Assembly (NCBI GenBank): GCA_902802325.1
Contig: CADCLV010000007.1
Location: 1 to 58,751 of the forward strand
Reading direction: 5' to 3'
DNA from: Oscillospiraceae bacterium
Lineage (GTDB): Bacteria > Bacillota > Clostridia > Saccharofermentanales > Saccharofermentanaceae
DNA length: 58,751 nt
Numbering within the stretch: the stretch's first letter is position 1; each line of letters begins with the position of its first letter. The notes beneath the pieces are model-generated. The model saw only the letters and a list, made by a program, of their open reading frames with translations. It searched no databases and had not been told where the DNA came from. This document shows positions 52,106 through 58,751 of this stretch, one piece after another. Made by a program: the position numbers and the translations under genes.

Positions 52106-53722
52106 ATGGCAAGACGCGCACGCATTACCATCCACCCGGATTTTCCCGTCGGAGAGATCTCTCCCCGCCTGTTCAGTGCATTTCTGGAACCCATCGGGAC
52201 CATGGTTAACGGCACCATGTATAATCCGAAACATCCTACCTCGGATGAACAGGGATTCCGGAAAGACTTTCTCGAAAGCCTCAGAAAAAGCGGCCTTCCG
52301 GCCGTCCGTCTTCCCGGCGGAAACTTTGTATCGGCCTGGCAGTGGAAAGATTCCATCGGCCCGAAAGAGGAGCGGAAAGTGCACCTGGATCCGGCCTGGT
52401 ACCAGTACATCACCAATGAAGTCGGCCATGACGAGTATCTTCAGTGGGCAGAAAAAGCCGGAACTGCTCCTCTTTACACCGTAAACCTCGGCACCGGCAC
52501 CATGCAGGACGCCATGGATATCGTGGAATACACCAACCACGAAGGCGGCACCTACTGGTCGGATCTTCGGAGAAAATACGGTCACGAAAAGCCCTATGGC
52601 GTGGACACCTGGTATCTGGGAAATGAAATGGACGGCCACTGGCAGCTCGGTTCCCGGGAAAAGGATCCCCGGGGATACGGCGTTCTTTGCCAGGAGACCA
52701 GTAAAGCCATGAAGTGGATCGACCCCACCATCAAGACCGCCGTATGCGGCTCCTCGGCCCCGTTTATGGAGCATTTTCCGGAGTGGGACGAAAAGGTACT
52801 GGACCAGTGCTATGACGTGGTGGATTATCTTTCGGTCCATCACTACCACAGTGCGCCTCCGGGAGACCTGAAATCCCTTTTGGGCGGCGCCCTTTACTAC
52901 GAAGACTTCATCAATACCGAAGCGGCCATGTGCGATTTCGTGAAGAGCAAACACCGCTCTCCGAAAACGATGATGATCTCCTTTGATGAATTCGGCGGCA
53001 TGATCCGTCCGAACAGCGAGCTTCACCCGGGCTGGGGCCGGTATAACATGGCCCGTACCCACTACCGTTTCGATCCGGAAAGAAAATACATCCTTCACGA
53101 TCCGGATAACATGCCCGACAAGACTTTCCCCGGCGGAGACATGGAGCATATGCTCAGTATGGTTTCCATCCAGCTGGCTTTCCTGCGTCATGCAGACCGC
53201 GTCAAGATCGGCTGCATGACCGGCGGGCTTCACGCTCTTTGCGCCAGTAACCACGACCGTGTCTGGCGTACTGCATCTCACTATGCTTATATGCAGCTTC
53301 TCGAGTTTGCCCGTGGCCTTTCCATGCAGGTAAAAGTCGACAGTGAGACCTTCGATATGCCGGGCTATGCCATCGACGATACTTCCCAATATACCGGAAA
53401 AGACGGCGTCAATTACGTGGACAGCGCCTGTGCCTGGAATCAGGAGAACGGAATTCTTTCCATCTTCGTGATCAACAGAAACGAGACGGAGAACTATCCT
53501 CTTGATCTGGATCTTCGCGGATTCGGAGCCGCCCTTGACGCATCCTCTCTTTCCCATTATGAGATCTATTCAGACGATATCTCCGCCGTTACCGACCCGG
53601 ATCACGATGATGCCTTCGCGCCGGTAAAGGTTGGCGAGGCAAAACTGGAAGACGGCGTGGTCAAGACCCACATCCGTCCTCTGTCCTGGAATGTGATTAC
53701 GTTAAAGGTTTCTTCGACTTAA
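52106..53722 (+). CDS. GH51 alpha-L-arabinofuranosidase
   Basis: A 538-residue retaining arabinofuranosidase, cytoplasmic (no signal peptide), releasing arabinose from short arabinoxylan or arabinan fragments. The catalytic pair is visible: acid/base Glu174 in YLGNEMDGHW and nucleophile Glu295 in ISFDEFGGM; FSAFLEPIG, VRLPGGNFVSAW and a C-terminal beta-sandwich support the family. I chose the ATG at 52106 because GGAGGAGCAAGCT precedes it. It follows the second MATE gene by 66 bp. The stop codon shares the sequence TTAA with the convergent lipoprotein gene. Confidence 0.95.
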   Translation: MARRARITIHPDFPVGEISPRLFSAFLEPIGTMVNGTMYNPKHPTSDEQGFRKDFLESLRKSGLPAVRLPGGNFVSAWQWKDSIGPKEERKVHLDPAWYQYITNEVGHDEYLQWAEKAGTAPLYTVNLGTGTMQDAMDIVEYTNHEGGTYWSDLRRKYGHEKPYGVDTWYLGNEMDGHWQLGSREKDPRGYGVLCQETSKAMKWIDPTIKTAVCGSSAPFMEHFPEWDEKVLDQCYDVVDYLSVHHYHSAPPGDLKSLLGGALYYEDFINTEAAMCDFVKSKHRSPKTMMISFDEFGGMIRPNSELHPGWGRYNMARTHYRFDPERKYILHDPDNMPDKTFPGGDMEHMLSMVSIQLAFLRHADRVKIGCMTGGLHALCASNHDRVWRTASHYAYMQLLEFARGLSMQVKVDSETFDMPGYAIDDTSQYTGKDGVNYVDSACAWNQENGILSIFVINRNETENYPLDLDLRGFGAALDASSLSHYEIYSDDISAVTDPDHDDAFAPVKVGEAKLEDGVVKTHIRPLSWNVITLKVSST

Positions 53723-55116
53723 TCCCGGATCTCCACTTGCGCACTGCAGAAGGGCCGGCCGCTGTCGGTGGTGACTTCCAGCGTGATCGTATCGATCACC
53801 TGCGGGACTTGCGGCATAGTCGGTCCGGAAGTTCCCGCCGAAGGATCTGAAGTCATAGATGTGCCGGAAGTACTTTCTGAAGGAGCCTTTCCTCCCGGTG
53901 TGCCACCCGGCGCCGGTGTGGGCGTAGGAGTCGGCGTCGGAGTCGGAAGCGGCGTCCGCGTAAAGGAGAAGGTAAATGTATCGGTCTTTTCATCGATATA
54001 GATCTTTCCCTTGGAAAGCACATTTCCGTTTCCATCCGTAAAGGTATAAAGAAGATCCATATCTCCGTAGAACTTCATGGCCTGAATGGTAAACTCGATA
54101 TGCGTTGCCTCCGCCGGATAGAAATCCACTTTCGCTCCGGTCTCATCAAGCCACGACCCGCCATCCAGCCAGGTGACCGGGAACGGAAGTTTCTCGCTGT
54201 CTTTACAGATCAGGACCGTCTTCGTGAAGAACTCTTCGCCGGAAGGAGAAAAGAGACGGATCCGGATCTTTCCCGGATCGAGTGTCTTTCCCGGCTTCCA
54301 GGAGCAGGCGATCCAGTCTGTGTTGCTCTTCATGAGAAAACTGTTGGAATAAAGAAGATTTCCCTCTTCATCCTCATAGTGGTACTCCACATTCACGTTA
54401 CTGTAGGTATTCCACGTATAGGCATAAAGGCAGATGGTGGAGGCGGATCCATAGTAAGCGATGGTCTCGTTTTTATTTGCGTCCACCCAGTAGGCATCGT
54501 AGACCGATAGCGCCACTTCATGCTGCTTCGTTTCCGTTGGTGCTTCTTCCGCCAGGATATCCGGCTCAAGTAAAAATCCGTAAAGCCCGGAAAGAAAAGA
54601 CGTCATGCTGTCAGGAAGGATCTTCCAGTCCCCATTAAGGCGCATGGAAAGCGTAACCGGTACCATCACCTCCGGCGCCTCCCGGATCGCCTCCGCCAGT
54701 GCTTTTTCATCGGAAAAACCACCTGTTTGCCGTGCCTGATCGAGTATATCTTTCGTATCGTAAAGAGAGACCGTAATACTCACGTCGGCCTTCTCCCCGT
54801 CAGTATCGATGGACACCTCTTTCAGAGAGATCCTTTCTCCGCATACGGGAAATGCACCTTTGGCGCGGCTTTCCGTGATGGGGGAAAGTATCTTCTCTGC
54901 CGCAGCTTCGTCTTCACAATAGGAGCTGATCTTCTCGGTCCTGCCGATCTTAATATAGGCAAACAGATCGTCCAGGGTGTTCCGGATCTTTTTCTGGGCA
55001 ACAGAAACAGCATCCGGTGTGCTTTCCGCCGGCCGCTTTTTACAGCCGAGGAGCACACCGGAAAGAAGGAGTATAGCACAGCCGAAACTGATTATGCGTC
55101 TGCATGTGCCTGTCAT
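53719..55116 (-). CDS. Lipoprotein of the ECF sigma unit
   Basis: A 465-residue lipoprotein (signal MTGTCRRII..., lipobox LLGC) of unknown function. Residues about 35-160 look like a folded helical/beta domain found in DUF5105-like proteins (LDDLFAYIKIGRTEKISSYC, VPVTLSMRLNGDWKI); residues 190-375 are beta-rich with Cys and Trp; a (TP)n linker, with TPTPTPTPTPAPGG, precedes a short C-terminal tail (TITLEVTTDSGRPF). It lies 56 bp after the anti-sigma factor gene and is likely part of its regulon. Its 3' end overlaps the GH51 gene. Confidence 0.8.
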   Translation of the reverse strand: MTGTCRRIISFGCAILLLSGVLLGCKKRPAESTPDAVSVAQKKIRNTLDDLFAYIKIGRTEKISSYCEDEAAAEKILSPITESRAKGAFPVCGERISLKEVSIDTDGEKADVSITVSLYDTKDILDQARQTGGFSDEKALAEAIREAPEVMVPVTLSMRLNGDWKILPDSMTSFLSGLYGFLLEPDILAEEAPTETKQHEVALSVYDAYWVDANKNETIAYYGSASTICLYAYTWNTYSNVNVEYHYEDEEGNLLYSNSFLMKSNTDWIACSWKPGKTLDPGKIRIRLFSPSGEEFFTKTVLICKDSEKLPFPVTWLDGGSWLDETGAKVDFYPAEATHIEFTIQAMKFYGDMDLLYTFTDGNGNVLSKGKIYIDEKTDTFTFSFTRTPLPTPTPTPTPTPAPGGTPGGKAPSESTSGTSMTSDPSAGTSGPTMPQVPQVIDTITLEVTTDSGRPFCSAQVEIRD

Positions 55117-55172
55117 CAGAAGATCTATCCTTCCTTTCTCTCCTCAGGATGAACCTTCTGCCTTCTTCAATA

Positions 55173-55952
55173 TCATTCCGCCACTTCGTCCACGTGGCAG
55201 AATTCCACTGCGTAGACCATCTGGCTTCCCTGGCGGAGTCCGCCGCCAAAGACCGGAGTACGAAGGCTCTTGACGTAAAGAAGGTTCTTCCCGTCTTTTT
55301 CTTTTACCACTTCATTATACTCCACGATCGGATAGTCGGAAGTGTACTCGATCAGACAAACTTCCGGATACTTCTCCATGTAATCGAGATCCACGGCAAA
55401 ACACATTCTTCCCAGAAGGACCGTCACGAAATTGCAGTCATCCAGCTTTTTGCCGGTCTCATAGACCATGACTGCCTTGTCCGGCACGTTGTTATCCTGG
55501 TAAATGTAGTCCGGATCCAATATGAAATCATGCAGATCATAGTTCGTATATTTGACCTCGTAGCTGCCTTTGGGAATGGCCTTGGTCGGCCGGATAAACA
55601 TCAGGGCCAGCGCGATAAGAAGAACTCCGGCCACGGCAAATGCCACGATATTGACCTTTCTGGACCGCTGCCATTTCCGGTTCACCTTCTTCATGATCTT
55701 CGCCTCATCTACCTGCACCGGATTTTTCGATGCCAAAGAGGAAGTACGGCCGGAAACGCCGCGTGCCGCAGCCGGAGAAGAAGACGCGCTCACACCCGCT
55801 TCTTCACTACTCATTGCCCGATATGTCTCCTTGCAGGAGGGGCAGTTCTGGAGGTGGTCCTCCACTATCTTTTTGCTCTCCTCAGAGCAGATCCCGTCGA
55901 TATAGGACGGCAGTAAATCATTGATCACGTCACAAGAGAATTTGTTTTCCAT
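55173..55952 (-). CDS. Anti-sigma factor with zinc-finger domain
   Basis: A 259-residue single-pass protein. The cytoplasmic N-terminus carries the ZAS motif (Cys in FSCDVINDLL, His-x3-Cys-x2-Cys in HLQNCPSC), followed by a disordered Ala/Ser stretch, one membrane segment (VNIVAFAVAGVLLIALALMF, about residues 102-121) and an external domain of about 135 residues. It should hold the ECF sigma factor at the membrane until a surface signal arrives. It starts 2 bp after the sigma gene, so the two are coupled. Confidence 0.92.
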   Translation of the reverse strand: MENKFSCDVINDLLPSYIDGICSEESKKIVEDHLQNCPSCKETYRAMSSEEAGVSASSSPAAARGVSGRTSSLASKNPVQVDEAKIMKKVNRKWQRSRKVNIVAFAVAGVLLIALALMFIRPTKAIPKGSYEVKYTNYDLHDFILDPDYIYQDNNVPDKAVMVYETGKKLDDCNFVTVLLGRMCFAVDLDYMEKYPEVCLIEYTSDYPIVEYNEVVKEKDGKNLLYVKSLRTPVFGGGLRQGSQMVYAVEFCHVDEVAE

Positions 55953-55954
55953 AC

Positions 55955-56461
55955 TCAGTCCAACCTTTCCATTGTCTTTTTGAGCTTCGCCTTTGCCCGA
56001 AAGAAAGTCACCCGCGCCCAGTTTTCACTTTTTTTCAGAACCTCTCCGATCTCCTTGAAGGACAGATCTGCGAAAGTTCTCAGGTACACGACTTCCCGGT
56101 CTTGCGAAGACAGCGTCTGCATCTTGGTAAAAAGCTCCATTTTCTGTTCCTTTTGCATGACATCGCCGAGAGGCGTTCCTTCCGATGCGATCTCTGTAAA
56201 GGTATCCTCTGCGTCCAGAGAAACATTCTGGGTCTCTTTCTTCTTCACATGATTCAGAAACTGATTCTTCGCGATTGCGCAGAGCCAGGTGAAGATATTT
56301 CCGCCATGAAATGTATCGATATGGGTGATCGCCTTATAGAAAGTATCCGCCACAAGATCGTCCGCCAGAAAAGAATCGTGACAAAGTGTCATCGCGTATT
56401 TCTTCAGCGGGAGCGCATACTTTCGGAAAATCATATCCATGTCATGTCCGAATTCGTCCAC
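55955..56461 (-). CDS. ECF-type RNA polymerase sigma factor
   Basis: A 168-residue sigma-70 family member with only regions 2 and 4. Region 2: FLADDLVADTFYKAITHID and FTWLCAIAKNQFLNHVKKKE; region 4: LSSQDREVVYLRTFADLSFKEIGEVLKKSENWARVTFFRAKAKL. It directs transcription of an envelope-stress-type regulon, most likely its own operon. The start is GTG with GCGAGG upstream; an internal ATG at 56440 is a lesser choice. Upstream is TGTAACGTTT (56505-56514), which resembles an ECF -35 element. Confidence 0.92.
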   Translation of the reverse strand: MDEFGHDMDMIFRKYALPLKKYAMTLCHDSFLADDLVADTFYKAITHIDTFHGGNIFTWLCAIAKNQFLNHVKKKETQNVSLDAEDTFTEIASEGTPLGDVMQKEQKMELFTKMQTLSSQDREVVYLRTFADLSFKEIGEVLKKSENWARVTFFRAKAKLKKTMERLD

Positions 56462-56504
56462 CCGGTTTACCTCGCTTTCTGTCGGTGAAACAACTGAGTA
56501 TGAG

Positions 56505-56514
56505 AAACGTTACA
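56505..56514 (-). promoter_or_regulatory. Candidate ECF-type -35 element before the sigma gene
   Basis: TGTAACGTTT on the minus strand, 44 bp upstream of the sigma start codon. The AAC core followed by a T run fits group-IV sigma -35 elements. I could not identify a convincing -10 (CGTC/CGTA-like) 16-17 bp downstream, so autoregulation is only a suggestion. Confidence 0.3.
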
Positions 56515-56531
56515 ACAATTCGGAAAATTTT

Positions 56532-57629
56532 TTACCGGCGGGACATCAGGCGGATCGCGTACATCTGCCAGACCTCTTCACTGATCAGGACATACTCCTC
56601 AACATACTTATGGTAGAGGGTCTCCGGGTCGGCCACATAGAAGGTCTTGCGGACAGAGTTACCGTTGGCATCGATAAAAGAAAGGGTAATACGGATATAG
56701 CCGTTTCTAAAGAAATATTTGTGTCCGCTCTCTTCGATCTCGGCATAGTCCTTGATCTCCTCCGGGAAGATCCATTTCTCGATCGGCACCGATGGCAGAC
56801 GGACCGGAATACTCTTGGTGGCATCCGGATTATTGGCAGAAGGCATATTACTTCTTAAGATCTGCCGGCCTTCGTTGGAAAGCTGACGGCGGTAGCAGAC
56901 ACGCTGCTGTTTCTTAAGGTCTGCCAGTTCGATATACTTCTCAAGAGGAGAAAACGGATCGGCATTTAAGCTCTCTGCCAGATCTGAGATTTTTTGTGAA
57001 AAGCCGGCATATTCTTCAGCAAAGGCCTTCTTATCGGCAACAAGAAGTTCTGCCGGGATCAGTTTCGTCTGCTTTGTCACCGACTGGATACTTCCCATAA
57101 CGAGATTGTCGAAGTCTTCCTTACTGCACCAGGTCGAGTCCTGAATATCTTTTCCCAGCTGCAGTGCCGCCACTTCTTTCCAGTTGGTATTGATCTCTTT
57201 GCCGGCACGGCGTCCGTCCGGAAGATAGACTTTATCCACATGCGGCAGAATATACCGGTTGACCCAGGTCCGCGGCGCATGAAGGATCTGACAGATATCC
57301 TGCACGGAAAGAGTATGAGTCGTGCCTAAAAGCTTCACGGCTTCCGGCCAGGTGCGAAGCTGCTCCCAGCTCTGACGGGAAGGCTTTAGCACTTCCTGCG
57401 GGATCGCATCACCCTTTTCATTTAAAGCAGTATTCTCGGGAAACCATTCCTTCGGATAGACGCCCAGGTAATCGGCGATCTTTTTCGCATCCTTTTCGAC
57501 CGGAATACGGGTCCCTTTGAGGTATCGGGACATGGAGCATTCGGAGATGCCGAGATTCTCTGCAAGCTGCTTCTGCGTAAGCTTTCTTTCCCGCAGGATC
57601 TCTCTGATATTTTCATTTAATTCCAGCAT
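56532..57629 (-). CDS. HTH-domain regulator-like protein with a second DNA-reading region
   Basis: A 365-residue protein. Residues about 1-60 are a Cro/C1-type HTH (LTQKQLAENLGISECSMSRYLKGTRI). Residues about 105-155 have a second putative DNA-reading stretch (SVQDICQILHAPRTWVNRYILPHV followed by VYLPDGRRAGKEI), reminiscent of helix-turn-helix modules that read a domain of MerR or excisionase type. The C-terminal 100 residues are beta-rich (YIRITLSFIDANGNSVRKTFYV). No family match is known to me. Start ATG 57629 follows AGGAGATCC. It is divergent from guaA across 150 bp. Confidence 0.7.
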   Translation of the reverse strand: MLELNENIREILRERKLTQKQLAENLGISECSMSRYLKGTRIPVEKDAKKIADYLGVYPKEWFPENTALNEKGDAIPQEVLKPSRQSWEQLRTWPEAVKLLGTTHTLSVQDICQILHAPRTWVNRYILPHVDKVYLPDGRRAGKEINTNWKEVAALQLGKDIQDSTWCSKEDFDNLVMGSIQSVTKQTKLIPAELLVADKKAFAEEYAGFSQKISDLAESLNADPFSPLEKYIELADLKKQQRVCYRRQLSNEGRQILRSNMPSANNPDATKSIPVRLPSVPIEKWIFPEEIKDYAEIEESGHKYFFRNGYIRITLSFIDANGNSVRKTFYVADPETLYHKYVEEYVLISEEVWQMYAIRLMSRR

Positions 57630-57714
57630 GGATCTCCTGTTACTCCTTCCCGCAAATTTGTAAAGATTCATTTACGAACCATTTCTATTATATCAAATAA
57701 CCCTCGTCTGCGCG

Positions 57715-57744
57715 TTGCCTTTTTCCGCCCCGTTGCGTTATGAT
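57715..57744 (+). promoter_or_regulatory. Promoter of guaA
   Basis: TTGCCT (57715-57720), 18-bp spacer, TATGAT (57739-57744). The leader is about 30 nt, too short for a purine riboswitch. A minus-strand TATAAT (57687-57692) may serve the divergent HTH gene but has no good -35. Confidence 0.55.
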
Positions 57745-57780
57745 TAGATATATTAATTTCAGTACAAAGGAGTACCGCAT

Positions 57781-58751
57781 ATGGAAAACAAACGTCCCGA
57801 GGAAATGCAAAGAATTACCACCCGCGAACTGGCCGATGCATTTATCGCAGAACAGATCGAAGCTGTCAAAGCTCAGGTCGGCGATAAAAAAGTTCTTCTG
57901 GCCCTGTCCGGTGGTGTGGATTCTTCCGTAGTCGCCGCCCTTCTCATCAAGGCCATCGGCAAGAACCTGATCAATGTACACGTCAACCACGGACTTCTCC
58001 GTAAAGGCGAGCCGGAGCAGGTCATCGAAGTATTCCAGAATCAGATGGATGCGACTCTCGTATATGTAGATGCAACCGAGCGCTTCCTTACCAAACTCGA
58101 GGGCGTCGAAGAGCCGGAGAGAAAGAGAAAGATCATCGGCGAAGAATTCATCCGCGTATTTGAAGAAGAAGCCAGAAAGCTTCCGGACGTGGATTTCCTT
58201 GCTCAGGGCACTATCTATCCGGACATCCTCGAGTCGGGTCCTGTAAAAGCACACCATAACGTAGGCGGCCTCCCCGAAGATATCCATTTCGAAGGTCTCG
58301 TTGAGCCTTTGAAGTTCCTCTACAAAGACGAAGTACGTGTTGTCGGCGAAGCCCTCGGTCTTCCGGCCAACATGGTCTACCGTCAGCCGTTCCCAGGCCC
58401 GGGTCTCGGCGTACGCTGCACCGGCGCCATCACCCGTGACCGTCTCGAGATGGTCCGTGAGTCCGATGCGATCCTCCGTGAGGAATTTGCTAACGCAGGT
58501 CTCGAAGGAAAAGTATGGCAGTACTTCACACTCGTTCCGGATTACAAGTCCGTCGGTGTCAAGAACAACGTACGTGCATTTGAAAACTTCGTCGTTATCC
58601 GTGCGGTAAATACACGCGATGCCATGACCGCCACCATCGAAGAGATCCCGTACGACCTCCTCGGCAGGATCGTCAACCGCATCATCACCGAAGTACCCGG
58701 CATCAACCGCGTACTCTACGACCTGACACCCAAGCCGACAGGAACGATTGA
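57781..58751 (+). CDS. guaA: GMP synthase ATP-pyrophosphatase subunit (3' end cut by the window)
   Basis: Converts XMP to GMP with ATP and ammonia. The reading frame opens with ATG after AAAGGAGTACCGCAT and reaches the PP-loop LSGGVDSS at residues 42-49, then has AQGTIYPDILESG, the interdomain RQPFPGPGLGVR and the dimerisation domain ending GINRVLYDLTPKPTGTI, where the window stops a few codons from the expected C-terminus. The class I glutamine amidotransferase domain (about 190 residues) that precedes this in ordinary bacterial GuaA is absent, and no such gene is next to it. It therefore needs a separate glutaminase subunit elsewhere or free ammonia. Everything else looks functional. Confidence 0.93.
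   Translation, partial: MENKRPEEMQRITTRELADAFIAEQIEAVKAQVGDKKVLLALSGGVDSSVVAALLIKAIGKNLINVHVNHGLLRKGEPEQVIEVFQNQMDATLVYVDATERFLTKLEGVEEPERKRKIIGEEFIRVFEEEARKLPDVDFLAQGTIYPDILESGPVKAHHNVGGLPEDIHFEGLVEPLKFLYKDEVRVVGEALGLPANMVYRQPFPGPGLGVRCTGAITRDRLEMVRESDAILREEFANAGLEGKVWQYFTLVPDYKSVGVKNNVRAFENFVVIRAVNTRDAMTATIEEIPYDLLGRIVNRIITEVPGINRVLYDLTPKPTGTI

Noticed and set aside
51650..53557. Long open frame antisense to the second MATE gene and the GH51 gene
   Set aside because: Both sense genes have complete family motifs; the antisense frame spans two unrelated genes and shows no domain.
57661..57780. Purine riboswitch before guaA
   Set aside because: The predicted leader is only about 30 nt and shows no purine aptamer fold.

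Overview
The window reads as chromosomal DNA of an anaerobic, fibre-degrading member of the Clostridia (Bacillota). Supporting signs are strong AGGAGG-type ribosome binding sites, sigma-A-like promoters, TTG and GTG starts next to ATG, a Gram-positive lipoprotein and lipoteichoic-acid-type enzyme set, a pta-ackA acetate pathway, and plant polysaccharide hydrolases (GH9 and GH51). Base composition looks near 50% GC by eye. The genus cannot be fixed from this sequence. No rRNA, tRNA, CRISPR array, insertion sequence or prophage was recognised, and most genes lie on the minus strand.

Layout. 0.1-3.0 kb: a two-component system and a hypothetical protein (minus). 3.2-11.7 kb: a uracil permease, then the unit glmU-pth-mfd-lipase (minus). 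12.0-15.4 kb: a sugar nucleotidyltransferase, a Cys-rich lipoprotein, dusB and a PAP2 phosphatase. 15.5-18.8 kb: a self-contained zinc uptake operon, znuA-znuC-znuB-zur, with a sigma-A promoter and a palindromic Zur-type box. 18.9-20.5 kb: a VanY-like carboxypeptidase lipoprotein and a metallo-beta-lactamase-fold protein (plus). 20.5-33.5 kb: thirteen kilobases of co-directional envelope genes (minus): an ABC-2 exporter with a permease-CPBP protease fusion, a response regulator and short histidine kinase coupled to an FtsX-type ABC transporter, and two large lipoproteins. 33.6-36.7 kb: a histidine phosphatase and pta-ackA. 36.8-43.2 kb: an LTA-synthase-like sulfatase, a DEAD-box helicase and a GH9-CBM3-CBM3 endoglucanase in one overlapping unit. 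43.5-45.6 kb: a divergent DUF2975/HTH/DUF4153-like membrane operon. 45.7-47.9 kb: deoB-deoC-cdd nucleoside salvage. 48.0-53.7 kb: a phosphodiesterase-like protein, two MATE exporters and a GH51 arabinofuranosidase (plus). 53.7-56.5 kb: an ECF sigma factor, its anti-sigma factor and a lipoprotein (minus). 56.5 kb to the end: an HTH protein divergent from a guaA gene that lacks the glutaminase domain and runs off the window.

Working together. Acetate fermentation (pta-ackA), extracellular cellulose and arabinoxylan attack (GH9, GH51) and nucleoside salvage (uracil permease, cdd, deoC, deoB, guaA) make up the metabolic core. The rest is largely about the cell surface: zinc acquisition, peptidoglycan and polymer enzymes, two signalling ABC systems and an ECF regulon. 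The strongest candidates for something unusual are the His/Cys-rich tail on the zinc ATPase, the stand-alone GMP synthase ATPase subunit, the large imperfect hairpin in the leader of the second response regulator, the propeller-plus-binding-protein lipoprotein next to the FtsX transporter, and the palindromes that precede the DUF2975-HTH operon.
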